Source of the DNA: an uncultured Eubacteriales bacterium
Lineage (GTDB): Bacteria > Bacillota > Clostridia > Lachnospirales > Lachnospiraceae
Direction: 5' to 3'
DNA: 64,000 bases
Assembly: GCA_949292785.1 (NCBI GenBank)
Contig: CASFBK010000001.1
Span: forward strand, 237,509 to 301,508
Shown: in pieces, positions 7,951-17,238 of the stretch
Numbering within the stretch: the stretch's first letter is position 1
Layout of the letters: every line of letters starts with the position of its first letter
Notes under the pieces: generated by a model
Databases searched by the model: none
What the model was told of the DNA's origin: nothing
Seen by the model: the letters and a program-made list of their open reading frames with translations, nothing else
Translations under genes and position numbers: made by a program

Positions 7951-9075
7951 TTAGAATTCCCCCATTCCATATTTTCTAGGCTGAAGCCCTACATTTAATA
8001 CAAGTCCAATGCCTATAAATAAACTTACAAGCGAAGTAAGTCCATAGCTTACAAAAGGTAATGGCAATCCGGTATTAGGCATTAAACCAGTTACTACACA
8101 AATATTAAAAAAAGTCTGAAAGCCAATCCAGGCGGCAACTCCACCACAGATTAATCTGCCTGCCAGATCTTTCGCTTTTCTTCCAATCATAATACATTCT
8201 ATCACAATTAGCAATAATAAAATTAAAATAATTGCGCTTCCAACAAATCCAAGCTCTTCTCCGGCAACAGAAAAAATGAAATCCGTCTGGGGTTCCGGAA
8301 TAAAATTACCATTTTTTACAGAAAATACATTGTCATTATTCAATCCTTTTCCCCACAGCATACCGGAGCCGATTGCCATAATGGAATTTAGTTGCTGATA
8401 TGCATTTTCCGCATAATTTGCCGGATCTAACCAGGCCATGATACGCAGCCACTGGTAATGTTCCAAAATCGTCTGATCCGGCTGTAGAATCAGATAAAGA
8501 AAAATTGCGGCTGAAGGAATAGCTACTGCAAGTACAGCTCCTATGATTTTATAGCTTAGTCCACTTAAAAATAACATGACCAGAAAAATCATTGCAACAA
8601 CAATACTGGTAGATAATGCTGGCTGTTCTTTAATCATATACCACGGAATGATAATTAATACGCCCGATAACAATAGAAAGGGAAGCGTATTTACCTTTTC
8701 ATAATATTTTGAAAAGAACCAGGCAAAAAACAAAATAATACATACCTTTGAGAATTCGGATGGTTGAAAACGAAGAGGTCCGATTTCAATCCAACGGGTT
8801 GCACCACCGGCATCAGAGCCTAAAATATTAAAGCTAATCAGCCCGAGCAGCACCAGATTAAATACATAAATAATCCAGTGAAACCGAAGAATGAAATTAT
8901 AATCAAACAACGATACGATTATCATTGCAACGATGCCAAGAAGCATACCCATTACCTGTTTGCTCTGTACGGACTGCTGGGCACTTCCGATGATACTGAT
9001 TCCTATCATGGTAAGTACTAACACATATACAATTAGACGAAAATTATAATCCTTTACCTGATATTGTTTTAACAT
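7951..9075 (-). CDS. rodA: Peptidoglycan glycosyltransferase RodA (SEDS family)
   Basis: Polymerises lipid II into glycan strands for cell-wall elongation together with the class B PBP encoded upstream. 374 residues with about ten transmembrane helices. SEDS landmarks are GATRWIEIGPLRFQPSEFSK (central loop) and PEPQTDFIFSVAGEELGFVG, whose Asp is the essential residue in RodA, followed by GLPLPFVSYG near the end. Placement after minE and with mreBCD and PBP2 supports RodA over FtsW or SpoVE. Confidence 0.94.
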   Translation of the reverse strand: MLKQYQVKDYNFRLIVYVLVLTMIGISIIGSAQQSVQSKQVMGMLLGIVAMIIVSLFDYNFILRFHWIIYVFNLVLLGLISFNILGSDAGGATRWIEIGPLRFQPSEFSKVCIILFFAWFFSKYYEKVNTLPFLLLSGVLIIIPWYMIKEQPALSTSIVVAMIFLVMLFLSGLSYKIIGAVLAVAIPSAAIFLYLILQPDQTILEHYQWLRIMAWLDPANYAENAYQQLNSIMAIGSGMLWGKGLNNDNVFSVKNGNFIPEPQTDFIFSVAGEELGFVGSAIILILLLLIVIECIMIGRKAKDLAGRLICGGVAAWIGFQTFFNICVVTGLMPNTGLPLPFVSYGLTSLVSLFIGIGLVLNVGLQPRKYGMGEF

Positions 9076-9087
9076 ATAAAAACTTCC

Positions 9088-9369
9088 TTAATTTGAATTT
9101 CCGGAATGTTTCAAATCTTTAATCGGAATGTTGGCATATAATGCCGGAACCGTTCCGTTATTTCCATCTGATTCTGTCTGGGTAATCTGAATATCCAGAC
9201 CTTCCGGATCAATTTCCATATATTTCGAAATTACCTGAATAATATCATTTTTTATTTTTTCCATCACTTCCGGGGAACAGTTTGCTCTGTCAGAAACCAG
9301 TAATAACTTTAATCTGTCCTTGGCAATGTCACCGGAGTTTTTCTTTTTAAACAAGTCCATTAAGCCCAT
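9088..9369 (-). CDS. minE: Cell division topological specificity factor MinE
   Basis: Drives MinD off the membrane and so places the division site. 93 residues. An N-terminal membrane-targeting stretch (MGLMDLFKKKNSGD) is followed by the MinD-interacting segment (AKDRLKLLLVSDRANCSPEV) and the beta-rich dimerisation part ending in IPIKDL. Many Gram-positives use DivIVA/MinJ instead, so a complete minCDE set suggests Min oscillation or an equivalent gradient here. It follows minD by 14 bases. Confidence 0.93.
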   Translation of the reverse strand: MGLMDLFKKKNSGDIAKDRLKLLLVSDRANCSPEVMEKIKNDIIQVISKYMEIDPEGLDIQITQTESDGNNGTVPALYANIPIKDLKHSGNSN

Positions 9370-9383
9370 TTTATGGTTTCCTC

Positions 9384-10175
9384 CTAATTCTTTTTAAATA
9401 AATCCTTGAATTTTGACCATACACCGGATTTTGATTCTAAATCCAGGAAAGGAACTTCCTCTCCAAGAATTCTACGGCAAATATTTGCATATGCCTGTCC
9501 TGCAAGACAGTCGCTTCCTACTAATGGTTCTCCCTGATTGGTAGATACAACAATCTGTTCATCATCCGGAACTGCACCAATCAAATCAATGGCAAGTATG
9601 TCAGTAACATCATCAATAGACATCATATCGCCGCGTTTTACCATATCCATACGAAGTCTGTTTACAATCAGCTCTGTTTTTTTCAGTTCATTTGCTTCTA
9701 ACAATCCAATAATACGGTCTGCATCACGGATAGCGGAAACCTCTGGTGTAGTTACTACCAATGCACGGTCTGCCCCTGCAATGGCATTTTTAAATCCCTG
9801 TTCAATTCCTGCCGGGCAATCTAAAAGAATGTAGTCAAATTCTTCTCTTAATTCTTCCGTTACCTTTATCATCTGTTCTGGTGTTACAGCGGTCTTATCT
9901 CTGGTCTGTGCAGATGGAAGCAGACAAAGATTTGGATAACGCTTGTCCTTAATTAATGCCTGTTTCATGCGGCAATTTCCTTCCACTACATCTACTAAAT
10001 TGTATACAATTCGGTTCTCCAGTCCCATAACTACATCAAGATTACGCAGTCCTATGTCTGTATCAATTAATACAACTTTTTTGTTTAGCTGCGCCAGCCC
10101 TGTTCCTACGTTTGCGGTTGTAGTAGTCTTTCCTACTCCACCTTTTCCAGATGTTATTACGATTACTTCACTCAT
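9384..10175 (-). CDS. minD: Septum site-determining ATPase MinD
   Basis: Membrane-cycling ParA/MinD-type ATPase that recruits MinC. 263 residues. The deviant Walker A is KGGVGKTTTTANVG near residue 11, switch I lies in IDTDIGLRNLDVVMGLENR, and Walker B is YILLDCPAG. The C-terminus ends in an amphipathic helix (WSKFKDLFKKN) that serves as the membrane-targeting sequence. It lies between minC and minE. Confidence 0.97.
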   Translation of the reverse strand: MSEVIVITSGKGGVGKTTTTANVGTGLAQLNKKVVLIDTDIGLRNLDVVMGLENRIVYNLVDVVEGNCRMKQALIKDKRYPNLCLLPSAQTRDKTAVTPEQMIKVTEELREEFDYILLDCPAGIEQGFKNAIAGADRALVVTTPEVSAIRDADRIIGLLEANELKKTELIVNRLRMDMVKRGDMMSIDDVTDILAIDLIGAVPDDEQIVVSTNQGEPLVGSDCLAGQAYANICRRILGEEVPFLDLESKSGVWSKFKDLFKKN

Positions 10176-10195
10176 TTACTATATCCTCCTGCTAT

Positions 10196-10879
10196 TTATA
10201 TGCTATTTAAAAGCCCTTTGGTTATTGGCTCAATATAAATATTTCCATCCTTTACAATTGCGACCTGTGGCTCTGCCGGTGGTGTGGGATGCTTTTTCTT
10301 CTTTTTTTCATTGCCAGTCTTATCTGCACTTCTTCCAATCACATCACCAATCTTAATCTGCACCGGATCCATGTCAAGTGCTGCAACAAAGGCTAACTCA
10401 TTGCCATTTGCCCCCGCATAGGCATTGCCTTTCAACGCACCGAGAATTACGATATTTCCTTTCGAAATTACCTTTGCCCCCGGATTGACATCACCAATTA
10501 CCACAACACTGGTTTCACAATCAAGAACCTGGCCGGAACGAAGGGTTCCTTTATAAAATTCTCCTGTTTTTCCTGCCTGTTCCTCTTCAAACTGGTCTAT
10601 TTTCTGACGGACCAGTTCTTCTTTGAGCTGATCGTTATCCAGAATACAGATAATATTTACAGAACTGTTCTCTGTAATAGCTTCTATAATTTGAAATTCT
10701 TCTTCCTGTGTCAGTTCTCTTCCCTCAAAGGAAATTGCCATTTTGGCATTTTTGAAAAATCCTTCTGATTCCTTGAACTTATCTATGATACACTGCAACA
10801 ATTCCTTGAACTCCATGTCATCATTCAGAATCAGATTAATTCCATATTTATTACTTTTTAATACAACTGGTTGCTGCAT
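10196..10879 (-). CDS. minC: Septum site-determining protein MinC
   Basis: Inhibitor of FtsZ assembly recruited by MinD. The start is placed at MQQPVVLKSN (10879), preceded by GGAGGG at a 7-base spacing; the upstream TTG lies inside that ribosome site. 227 residues. N-terminal FtsZ-inhibitory domain, then a linker rich in Glu/Gln, then the C-terminal beta-helix (LRSGQVLDCETSVVVIGDVN, GAKVISKGNIVILGALKGNA). The segment KKKKKHPTPP near residue 195 is a basic, proline-containing insertion. Confidence 0.94.
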   Translation of the reverse strand: MQQPVVLKSNKYGINLILNDDMEFKELLQCIIDKFKESEGFFKNAKMAISFEGRELTQEEEFQIIEAITENSSVNIICILDNDQLKEELVRQKIDQFEEEQAGKTGEFYKGTLRSGQVLDCETSVVVIGDVNPGAKVISKGNIVILGALKGNAYAGANGNELAFVAALDMDPVQIKIGDVIGRSADKTGNEKKKKKHPTPPAEPQVAIVKDGNIYIEPITKGLLNSI

Positions 10880-10897
10880 ATCCTGTCCCTCCAAATC

Positions 10898-13801
10898 CTA
10901 GTCTGTAAATCCGTTGGTAGAATCACCAATATCCTGAGCCTGTCCGCTCAACAAAGATTCTGCATCTGCAAGATTAAAGTAATATTTTAAAATATTGCTG
11001 GATACTTCTGCGGCATTGGCAGAGGTATAACCGTATGCAATACGTGTTGTAATTGCTACCTGTGGGTCTTCGTATGGAGCATATCCAATGAAAAGCGCAT
11101 GATTTCCACGGGTCTTATCTTCCTGTGCGGTACCTGTCTTACCGGCAACTGCAATTGGGAAATCCTTGAAGCTGCTATTATTTTCTGCCACCATTCTCAT
11201 ACCGGACTGAATTGCGGTCCAGGAAGTGCTGGCTACTTCATCAATATGCCACAGCAATTCCGGCTGGAACTGCTGGATAAGTTCCCCATCAGAAGTGGTC
11301 TCCTTACTTAACAAGGTCATCTGATAAACATTTCCACTGCTGGCAACTGCAGTTAAATAACGTGCCAACTGTGTTGTGGTATAGTTGTGATTACCCTGTC
11401 CAATGGCAGAGGTAATTGGATACTCATCGGAAATCTTTGGCTCACTTTCCGGTATTTCAATTCCGGTTTTTTGTCCAAGTCCGAAAAGTGTTGCATATTT
11501 TTGTAATGCTGCGAGACCTTTCTGCTCATTATAGCTCTCTCCGTTCAGACTCAGACGGTAACCCATTTCATAGAAAAAGTAGTTACAGGAATCCCGGATT
11601 GCTTCGGAAATATTGATTAACCCATGAGTGCTGTTAGGATAAATCCAACATTTCGGCGGATTATTCGGATCCAGTGTAGTAAATTGTCCTTCGTCTAAAA
11701 TCTTTTCTTCTGTTGTTACGACGCCTTCCGTCAAAGCGGTTGCCGCCGTAATCGGCTTAAAGGTAGAACCGGGAGCCGTACGCTGCTGAGTCGCATTGTT
11801 ATACATTGGAAGCGACAAGTCCTGTTGTAAACTTGCATAATAAGATGCGTCTACGGTATTCGCCAGACGATTGGTATCATACCCTGGGTAAGTTACACAT
11901 GCCAATAATTCTCCGGTCTTTACATTTGTGATTACACAGGAGGCAGTACATGGATCTAAGGCAAGCTGTGCCGGTGTGATTTCCAGATTCTTAATCTTAT
12001 CCCGGATAAAGTTATAGGCACTGATGCTGCCATTTTGAAGTCCTGCATATTCTCCCGCAGTATCCGTAAGAACCCCTTGTTCAAACAGAATCATACAAAT
12101 CTGGGTTCCGGATAGCAAATCCTGATGAATCATATATTCATACACTTTTTTGCTAAAACCGCGGTCTGTTTTCAGCTCTTCTATAATATACTGTACTAAT
12201 GCTTCATAGATTTCCGTAGAATCGGAATATTTTGATTCCGTATCAAATTTTGTAATATCAATCCAATCCTTTGACACTGCATAGTGCAGATATTCTGCAA
12301 GGCTGATTTCATCGTTCTTCCATGCCTTGTAGGTATCATCCTCCTTATCGACTTCGGAAGAAAGAAAGACCTTATCCTCCGTCAGCATGGAAAGAATATA
12401 ACTCATATACACCTGCATTTCCTTATCCAATTCACTGTACGCTATAGGAGAAGCGCTCTTTAGCTGCTGTTCCACATCCCCAAGCACAGAAGCCTGTTTA
12501 TTTAAAAAGGCACTATAGACCTGCTGTTCTGTTCCACTGGCATCTTCCTCAGAAAAATGGTTCACATCAATCACATTATTATTAATCAGCGCAAAATATA
12601 CGTCATCGATTGGTATCTTAATATCAGAAGCAGAACCCGAACTTGTATCATATTCCTTGGCAGGAATGATTTTAGAATATACAATACCGGCAAGCTCCTG
12701 TTCTAGCATATCATATACTGCTTTCTGTAAATCAGCATCAATGGAAAGATATATATCATTTCCCGCAGTAGGCTCTTCGCTGTCCGTGATTTCCAGAATC
12801 CGCCCCATATTATCTACATAAAAGGTCTCTTTTCCTTTGCCGCCCTGAAGTTCTTCCTCCATATACTGTTCAATGCCGGATTTTCCAACTACATCATTCA
12901 GCGTATAGTCTTCGTTATTTTCCGAAAGCGTATCATACTCCTCCTGGGATATTTTACCTGTGTAGCCAATAATATGGGAAAAATACTGGCTGTCATTATA
13001 TTTCCGTATACTTTCTTCTGAAATATCTACGCCAGGAAGGTCATCCGAATTCTCCTTTATAATCGCAACGGTTTCCTCCGAAACATCCTGAGCAACGGTT
13101 GTAAGAACATATTTCTGATAACTGTTCTGGGAGATGGCATAGCGCAGAATGGTTATTTTATACGCCTCTTCTAAGGTATAATAATCAATCTCATCTTCCT
13201 TTTCGCCGGGATATTCCCTTCCTTCTATATGAATATTGAACTTACTTTTGCCCTGCTGTAAATACTCCATAACCTGCTCTGCTGTTGCGGAACCTTCATC
13301 ATAGCCAAGGTCTTTGTTGTACACCAGTTTATCTATCGTTTTCCTGCCATATACGTCCGCCAGAAAACGTTTCAGCGAAGTACCGGAAACCGTAAACTCG
13401 TAATCTCCATTTTCATTTAATTGAATCTGAAAATTGTTTGTAATAGAGTCTCCCTGTTCTTCAATCATATGAATCAGGGTGTTAAGCTCTTTATTCATTT
13501 CCCTGTTCCGCTGTTTTGTGGTATCATACACAAGATTATCTTCAAAAGTCACAGCATAGGAAAGCTCATTATATGCCAACAGCTTCCCATTACAATCATA
13601 AATATTTCCTCTGGTTCCGGAAAGCGTCCGCTCTTTCTGAATCCGCAGAGTATAGTTGTTTAAATAAGTTTCTCCATTAATAATCTGTAGCGAAAAAATA
13701 CGCTGTATTAAGACTCCAAACAGAATCACCATTACAACGGCAAGCACAAATAATCTGGATTTTATTAATTTTTTGCCAAATTCTTTTAGTGTATTAAACA
13801 A
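10898..13801 (-). CDS. mrdA: Penicillin-binding protein 2 (class B, elongation transpeptidase)
   Basis: Cross-links peptidoglycan during elongation with RodA and MreBCD. A TTG start at 13801 (AAAGGAG 11 bases upstream) gives 967 residues; a TTG at 13825 is possible. One N-terminal transmembrane helix, then the dimerisation domain. The transpeptidase motifs are STFK (about residue 679), SCN (about 738) and KTG in AGKTGTAQED (about 888). About 235 residues rich in Asp/Glu/Ser/Tyr are inserted between LQKAVYDML and ASCVITNVKTGELLA, where ordinary PBP2 has a short link, so the protein is far longer than the usual 600-700 residues. It overlaps the mreD end. Confidence 0.93.
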   Translation of the reverse strand: MFNTLKEFGKKLIKSRLFVLAVVMVILFGVLIQRIFSLQIINGETYLNNYTLRIQKERTLSGTRGNIYDCNGKLLAYNELSYAVTFEDNLVYDTTKQRNREMNKELNTLIHMIEEQGDSITNNFQIQLNENGDYEFTVSGTSLKRFLADVYGRKTIDKLVYNKDLGYDEGSATAEQVMEYLQQGKSKFNIHIEGREYPGEKEDEIDYYTLEEAYKITILRYAISQNSYQKYVLTTVAQDVSEETVAIIKENSDDLPGVDISEESIRKYNDSQYFSHIIGYTGKISQEEYDTLSENNEDYTLNDVVGKSGIEQYMEEELQGGKGKETFYVDNMGRILEITDSEEPTAGNDIYLSIDADLQKAVYDMLEQELAGIVYSKIIPAKEYDTSSGSASDIKIPIDDVYFALINNNVIDVNHFSEEDASGTEQQVYSAFLNKQASVLGDVEQQLKSASPIAYSELDKEMQVYMSYILSMLTEDKVFLSSEVDKEDDTYKAWKNDEISLAEYLHYAVSKDWIDITKFDTESKYSDSTEIYEALVQYIIEELKTDRGFSKKVYEYMIHQDLLSGTQICMILFEQGVLTDTAGEYAGLQNGSISAYNFIRDKIKNLEITPAQLALDPCTASCVITNVKTGELLACVTYPGYDTNRLANTVDASYYASLQQDLSLPMYNNATQQRTAPGSTFKPITAATALTEGVVTTEEKILDEGQFTTLDPNNPPKCWIYPNSTHGLINISEAIRDSCNYFFYEMGYRLSLNGESYNEQKGLAALQKYATLFGLGQKTGIEIPESEPKISDEYPITSAIGQGNHNYTTTQLARYLTAVASSGNVYQMTLLSKETTSDGELIQQFQPELLWHIDEVASTSWTAIQSGMRMVAENNSSFKDFPIAVAGKTGTAQEDKTRGNHALFIGYAPYEDPQVAITTRIAYGYTSANAAEVSSNILKYYFNLADAESLLSGQAQDIGDSTNGFTD

Positions 13802-14312
13802 ACTTACTTGCACTCCTTTTTTCAAATGCTTCCAACTTTTGATTTATTTTCAAAATCACAATATAAAGAACGACAGTTACTACTATGGTATATACCAGCT
13901 CCGGAATAATAATATGAAGCAAATAATATCCAAAGCTGAACTTTCCTCTTAAGAAAAACAAAAACAGGTACACAAGAAGACTGTATCCCAGGTCGCTGAC
14001 ACTGATTAAAATCAACGGCAGCTTTACATCATCCGGAAAGAAAATTTTTCGGAAAAAGCCATTGATATAACCGATATACATATAAATCAATGCATAAAAT
14101 CCAATGACGCTGCCAAAGAAAATGTCCAGAAGCAGCCCACTGAAAAATCCAATCCACATGCCTTCTTTTCTTCCTCTCATAAATCCAAAGGAAGATACTA
14201 CCACAATTAAAAGATTTGGGCTGATGGAGGCAAAGGACAGAGTCTGAAATAATGTACTCTGTAACAGGAAACATACGACTATGATGAAAAAAACTGCTAT
14301 TTTACGTCTCAT
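13794..14312 (-). CDS. mreD: Rod shape-determining protein MreD
   Basis: Integral membrane partner of MreC in the elongasome. 172 residues with five or six hydrophobic helices. Family features are the N-terminal QSTLFQTLSFASISPNLLIV and the GLLLDIFFGSVIGFYAL block. It lies between mreC and PBP2, and its last codons overlap the PBP2 start by eight bases. Confidence 0.93.
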   Translation of the reverse strand: MRRKIAVFFIIVVCFLLQSTLFQTLSFASISPNLLIVVVSSFGFMRGRKEGMWIGFFSGLLLDIFFGSVIGFYALIYMYIGYINGFFRKIFFPDDVKLPLILISVSDLGYSLLVYLFLFFLRGKFSFGYYLLHIIIPELVYTIVVTVVLYIVILKINQKLEAFEKRSASKFV

Positions 14313-14326
14313 GTTCCATACTCCTT

Positions 14327-15181
14327 TTACTCGATTGACTGCTTCTTATCCAGTATTACCAGTACCTCCTGCAGATGTTTAAAATCTACCGCCGGTGTTA
14401 CCGTTCCTGAATAAGTCAGGTTATTAGAATCTCTTTCGATTGAACTAATGTATCCAATCAGGATTCCTTCCAAATATTTATCACTAATATTAGAGGTTAC
14501 GAGCTGCTCTCCGGTTCCCACTGCATTTTCTTCACAGTTCAGATTGGAGAACTCAATCACCTGATTTTCATTCATGCTTTCCAGATTTCCGGTGACAATA
14601 CACCTATCTGTGGTGGAAAGGGTCATACCACTGACATTGCTGGCATCATCAATAATGGAACGTACCTTGGCATAATCCGGTCCTACATCAATCACAATTC
14701 CCACCAGACCACTTCCGGCAATGACATTCATATCTTTTTCAATACCGTCGTTGGTTCCTTTGTCGATTACAAAGGTATTAAACCAGTTACTGGTGTCACT
14801 TCCGATGATTCGTGCAGCAACTTTGTCGTAGCTTGGATATTTCTGGTCTAACTGCATCAGTTCTCTTAAGTTGTCCAGCTCATACTGTTCGAGCTTTATC
14901 GTATTAAGTTCCGTGGTAAGCTCATCTACCTTTGCCTGTAATTCTTCATTTTCCTGCATGACAGCTTTTAATGATTTCAATTCGTCTGCCCTGGAAATAA
15001 ACCATGTTCCCACCGAATTAATGCCCTTTTGCATAGGCGTAAACACATATCCGGCAACCGTATTGAGCGGACCACCGGACAAATTCAGTGTAAAGCTTAC
15101 GAACATTACCAGAACACATAGTCCTGTTAATATCAAAAGCAAATATCTGGTTGGAAATGAATGTTTTGATTTACGTTTCAT
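14327..15181 (-). CDS. mreC: Rod shape-determining protein MreC
   Basis: Extracytoplasmic scaffold that links PBP2 and RodA to MreB. The start is at MKRKSKHSF (15181); the codon further upstream is TTG inside the ribosome site. 284 residues. One transmembrane helix near residues 13-32, a coiled coil over about 70-110 (LKAVMQENEELQAKVDELTT), then two beta-barrel subdomains (VAARIIGSDTSNWFNTFVID; GIVIDVGPDYAKVRSIID). The order mreB-mreC-mreD is intact. Confidence 0.95.
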   Translation of the reverse strand: MKRKSKHSFPTRYLLLILTGLCVLVMFVSFTLNLSGGPLNTVAGYVFTPMQKGINSVGTWFISRADELKSLKAVMQENEELQAKVDELTTELNTIKLEQYELDNLRELMQLDQKYPSYDKVAARIIGSDTSNWFNTFVIDKGTNDGIEKDMNVIAGSGLVGIVIDVGPDYAKVRSIIDDASNVSGMTLSTTDRCIVTGNLESMNENQVIEFSNLNCEENAVGTGEQLVTSNISDKYLEGILIGYISSIERDSNNLTYSGTVTPAVDFKHLQEVLVILDKKQSIE

Positions 15182-15218
15182 AAAACACAATCCTATCTAA
15201 AATTTCTTAACTTCCATA

Positions 15219-16229
15219 TTATATGGAAATTTCACTATATGCCAACTTCTTTATCTTTTCATCCGACACAATCTTATTCAGTCCTCTGACTGCACTCTCT
15301 TCCGGATATTCACAGCTGTTTACCCGAATATTTGTTATCTGTGTGAACAGCTCATCCAGCTTGCTGATTTTAGACGAACCGCCCGTAATGTAAATTCCGG
15401 AATGGATAATGTCTTTTGCTAATTCTGGCGGTGTTTTCTCCAGAATCAGCTTGATAGAATTACAAATCGAATTCAAATTATCCTTAATTGCCTCGTAAAT
15501 AACCTTAGAAGAAATCTCCATTTCAACCGGCAATCCGCTTACCAGGTCACGTCCCACAATCTTAGCGGTGCGTTCTTCTTCCTCCGGCAGGGCACATCCT
15601 AATGTTTCTTTCAGATACATAGCAGTTTTCTGTCCGATTGCAAGGCTGAAATTGCGCTTCAGATAACTGATAATGGATTCATCGATACGCTTTCCGCCAA
15701 AGTGCAACAGTTCGCTCAGTACCAGACCACCAAGAGAAATTACGGAAATCTCTGTAGTATCTGCACCAATATTTACAATCATATATCCGGTTGGTGATAA
15801 TACATCTAAATCCAGTCCTACCGCATCGGCGATTGGTCTCTTACAAAGCTGTACATTCTTTGGCTTGAATTTGCTCTTATAAAATAAATCTAAAAAGGCT
15901 TTTTCCTCTACTTTTGTAATTGCAGTAGGTACCGCCACAATATATTCTGCACCCTTTGTATGATTCTTTACATGCTTGTCCAGCACTTTCCCTATCATCG
16001 TCTGCATGTTGTTATAATCTGCAATAACTCCGTTTACAATAGGAAATGATACCTGAATGGTATCCGGTGCTTTCTCGTACATGGCGTAAGCGTCATCTCC
16101 GAAAGCATATAATTGATTCTTCTTTACGATTGCAATGGTGTTTTTCTCGTTGATTACTTTTCCTGTTGCTTTACAAAAAATCTTCAAGTTACAGGTCCCT
16201 AAATCAATTCCATAAACATTTGTTGACAT
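15219..16229 (-). CDS. mreB: MreB-type bacterial actin, divergent
   Basis: Membrane-bound actin homologue that guides elongation. 336 residues, normal length. The phosphate-1 motif is GIDLGTCNLKIF where most MreB proteins read IDLGTANT. The phosphate-2 motif is VNIGADTTEISVISLGG (usually VVDIGGGTTE), and the adenosine motif is GIYITGGSSKI. The hinge and interface segments are recognisable but diverged. Immediate mreCD-PBP2 neighbours make it the elongasome actin of this operon. An Mbl- or MreBH-like specialisation is possible if another mreB exists elsewhere. Confidence 0.88.
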   Translation of the reverse strand: MSTNVYGIDLGTCNLKIFCKATGKVINEKNTIAIVKKNQLYAFGDDAYAMYEKAPDTIQVSFPIVNGVIADYNNMQTMIGKVLDKHVKNHTKGAEYIVAVPTAITKVEEKAFLDLFYKSKFKPKNVQLCKRPIADAVGLDLDVLSPTGYMIVNIGADTTEISVISLGGLVLSELLHFGGKRIDESIISYLKRNFSLAIGQKTAMYLKETLGCALPEEEERTAKIVGRDLVSGLPVEMEISSKVIYEAIKDNLNSICNSIKLILEKTPPELAKDIIHSGIYITGGSSKISKLDELFTQITNIRVNSCEYPEESAVRGLNKIVSDEKIKKLAYSEISI

Positions 16230-16245
16230 CTCTCTTATCCTTTCC

Positions 16246-16938
16246 TCAGCCCAGAAGGCCCTTTTCTCTAAAGCTTATATAATTGTTATCACCAATAATA
16301 ATATGGTCTGCAAGAGCAATATCCATCATCTTACCGCAGGCGGCAATCCGTTTCGTCACCATTTTATCTGCTTCACTTGGGGTAGGATCCCCGCTTGGAT
16401 GGTTATGCAGTAATACAATATGAACTGCCTTGTACTGCAATGCTTTTAAAAACACTTCTCTTGGAGATACCAGTGAATGTCTCACCGTTCCTACGGAAAT
16501 GACTTCATCTCCTAATAAACTGCTTTTTGCATCAAACATTGCTAATAACAATTTCTCTTTTGGTTCATGCCGCAGTGTTTCCATATAGTATCCGGCAACA
16601 CTTTCTGGCTGATTTAAGCTTATTCTGACTGCCCGTTTGGTGCGGGCAATCCGCATAGCCAGTTCTGCCACGCACTTCATCTGCGCTGCCTTTACCTGGC
16701 CGATTCCCGGAATATTTTGCATTTCCTCCAGTGTCATGGTAATCAGATTCAGAAGATTTCCCTCTCCGCCGCATAATAATCGCTGCGCCGTCTGTAAGGA
16801 GGTACGTTCTCTGGTTCCGGTTCTTAGTATCACTGCCAGTAATTCTGCATCAGAAAGCTCCTGTGCGCCACAACTTAAGCACTTTTCATAAGGCTTTTCT
16901 GATTCCGGCATTTCTTTCATTGTAATATGTGTATTCAT
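16246..16938 (-). CDS. radC: RadC/JAB-domain protein
   Basis: 230 residues. An N-terminal helix-hairpin-helix segment (MQNIPGIGQVKAAQMKCVAE) is followed by a JAB/MPN metalloprotease-like domain with the zinc signature HNHPSGDPTPSEAD and an upstream Glu in EVFLKALQ. Despite the historical name, a DNA-repair role is not established. It is the first gene of the mre/min block, just downstream of a likely promoter. Confidence 0.93.
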   Translation of the reverse strand: MNTHITMKEMPESEKPYEKCLSCGAQELSDAELLAVILRTGTRERTSLQTAQRLLCGGEGNLLNLITMTLEEMQNIPGIGQVKAAQMKCVAELAMRIARTKRAVRISLNQPESVAGYYMETLRHEPKEKLLLAMFDAKSSLLGDEVISVGTVRHSLVSPREVFLKALQYKAVHIVLLHNHPSGDPTPSEADKMVTKRIAACGKMMDIALADHIIIGDNNYISFREKGLLG

Positions 16939-16985
16939 GCTTTTTTCCAGGCTCTCTCATAGCAACGGAAAAAGTTTTACATTTT

Positions 16986-17014
16986 ATTTTAGCACAAAAG
17001 AGGTTTTGTGTACA
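16986..17014 (-). promoter_or_regulatory. Probable promoter for the radC-mre-min block, with an inverted repeat in the spacer
   Basis: Minus strand TGTACA (17009-17014), 17 bases, TAAAAT (16986-16991) with an extended -10 TGC just before it. The spacer holds a 7-bp inverted repeat with arms CACAAAA and TTTTGTG (16993-17010), which could be an operator. Confidence 0.45.
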
Positions 17015-17081
17015 CTAATTTATTGTTAAATTTTTTTGAATCTATTTAGCAGTGCAAAAATTTTCATAAAATTTGATAGGC

Positions 17082-17235
17082 AAGCTAGCTTGCATTAGCA
17101 ATATTTTATGGGAATTTTTATAGTGCGCTTAGCACAAGTGAGGAAATGCTTTGCATTTTCGAACGCGCACTGCACGGAGCGCAATCGAGCTTACTGTTCT
17201 AAATTCATAAAATATATGACATTTTCGAACGCGCA
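17082..17235. repeat. Short repeats in the ynbB-radC intergenic region
   Basis: The 300 bases from 16939 to 17238 hold no convincing gene. They contain the radC promoter, a 14-base palindrome GCAAGCTAGCTTGC near 17080-17095, and two direct copies of CATTTTCGAACGCGCA at 17154-17169 and 17220-17235. The second copy lies four bases from the ynbB stop codon. Function unknown. Confidence 0.6.
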
Positions 17236-17238
17236 TTG

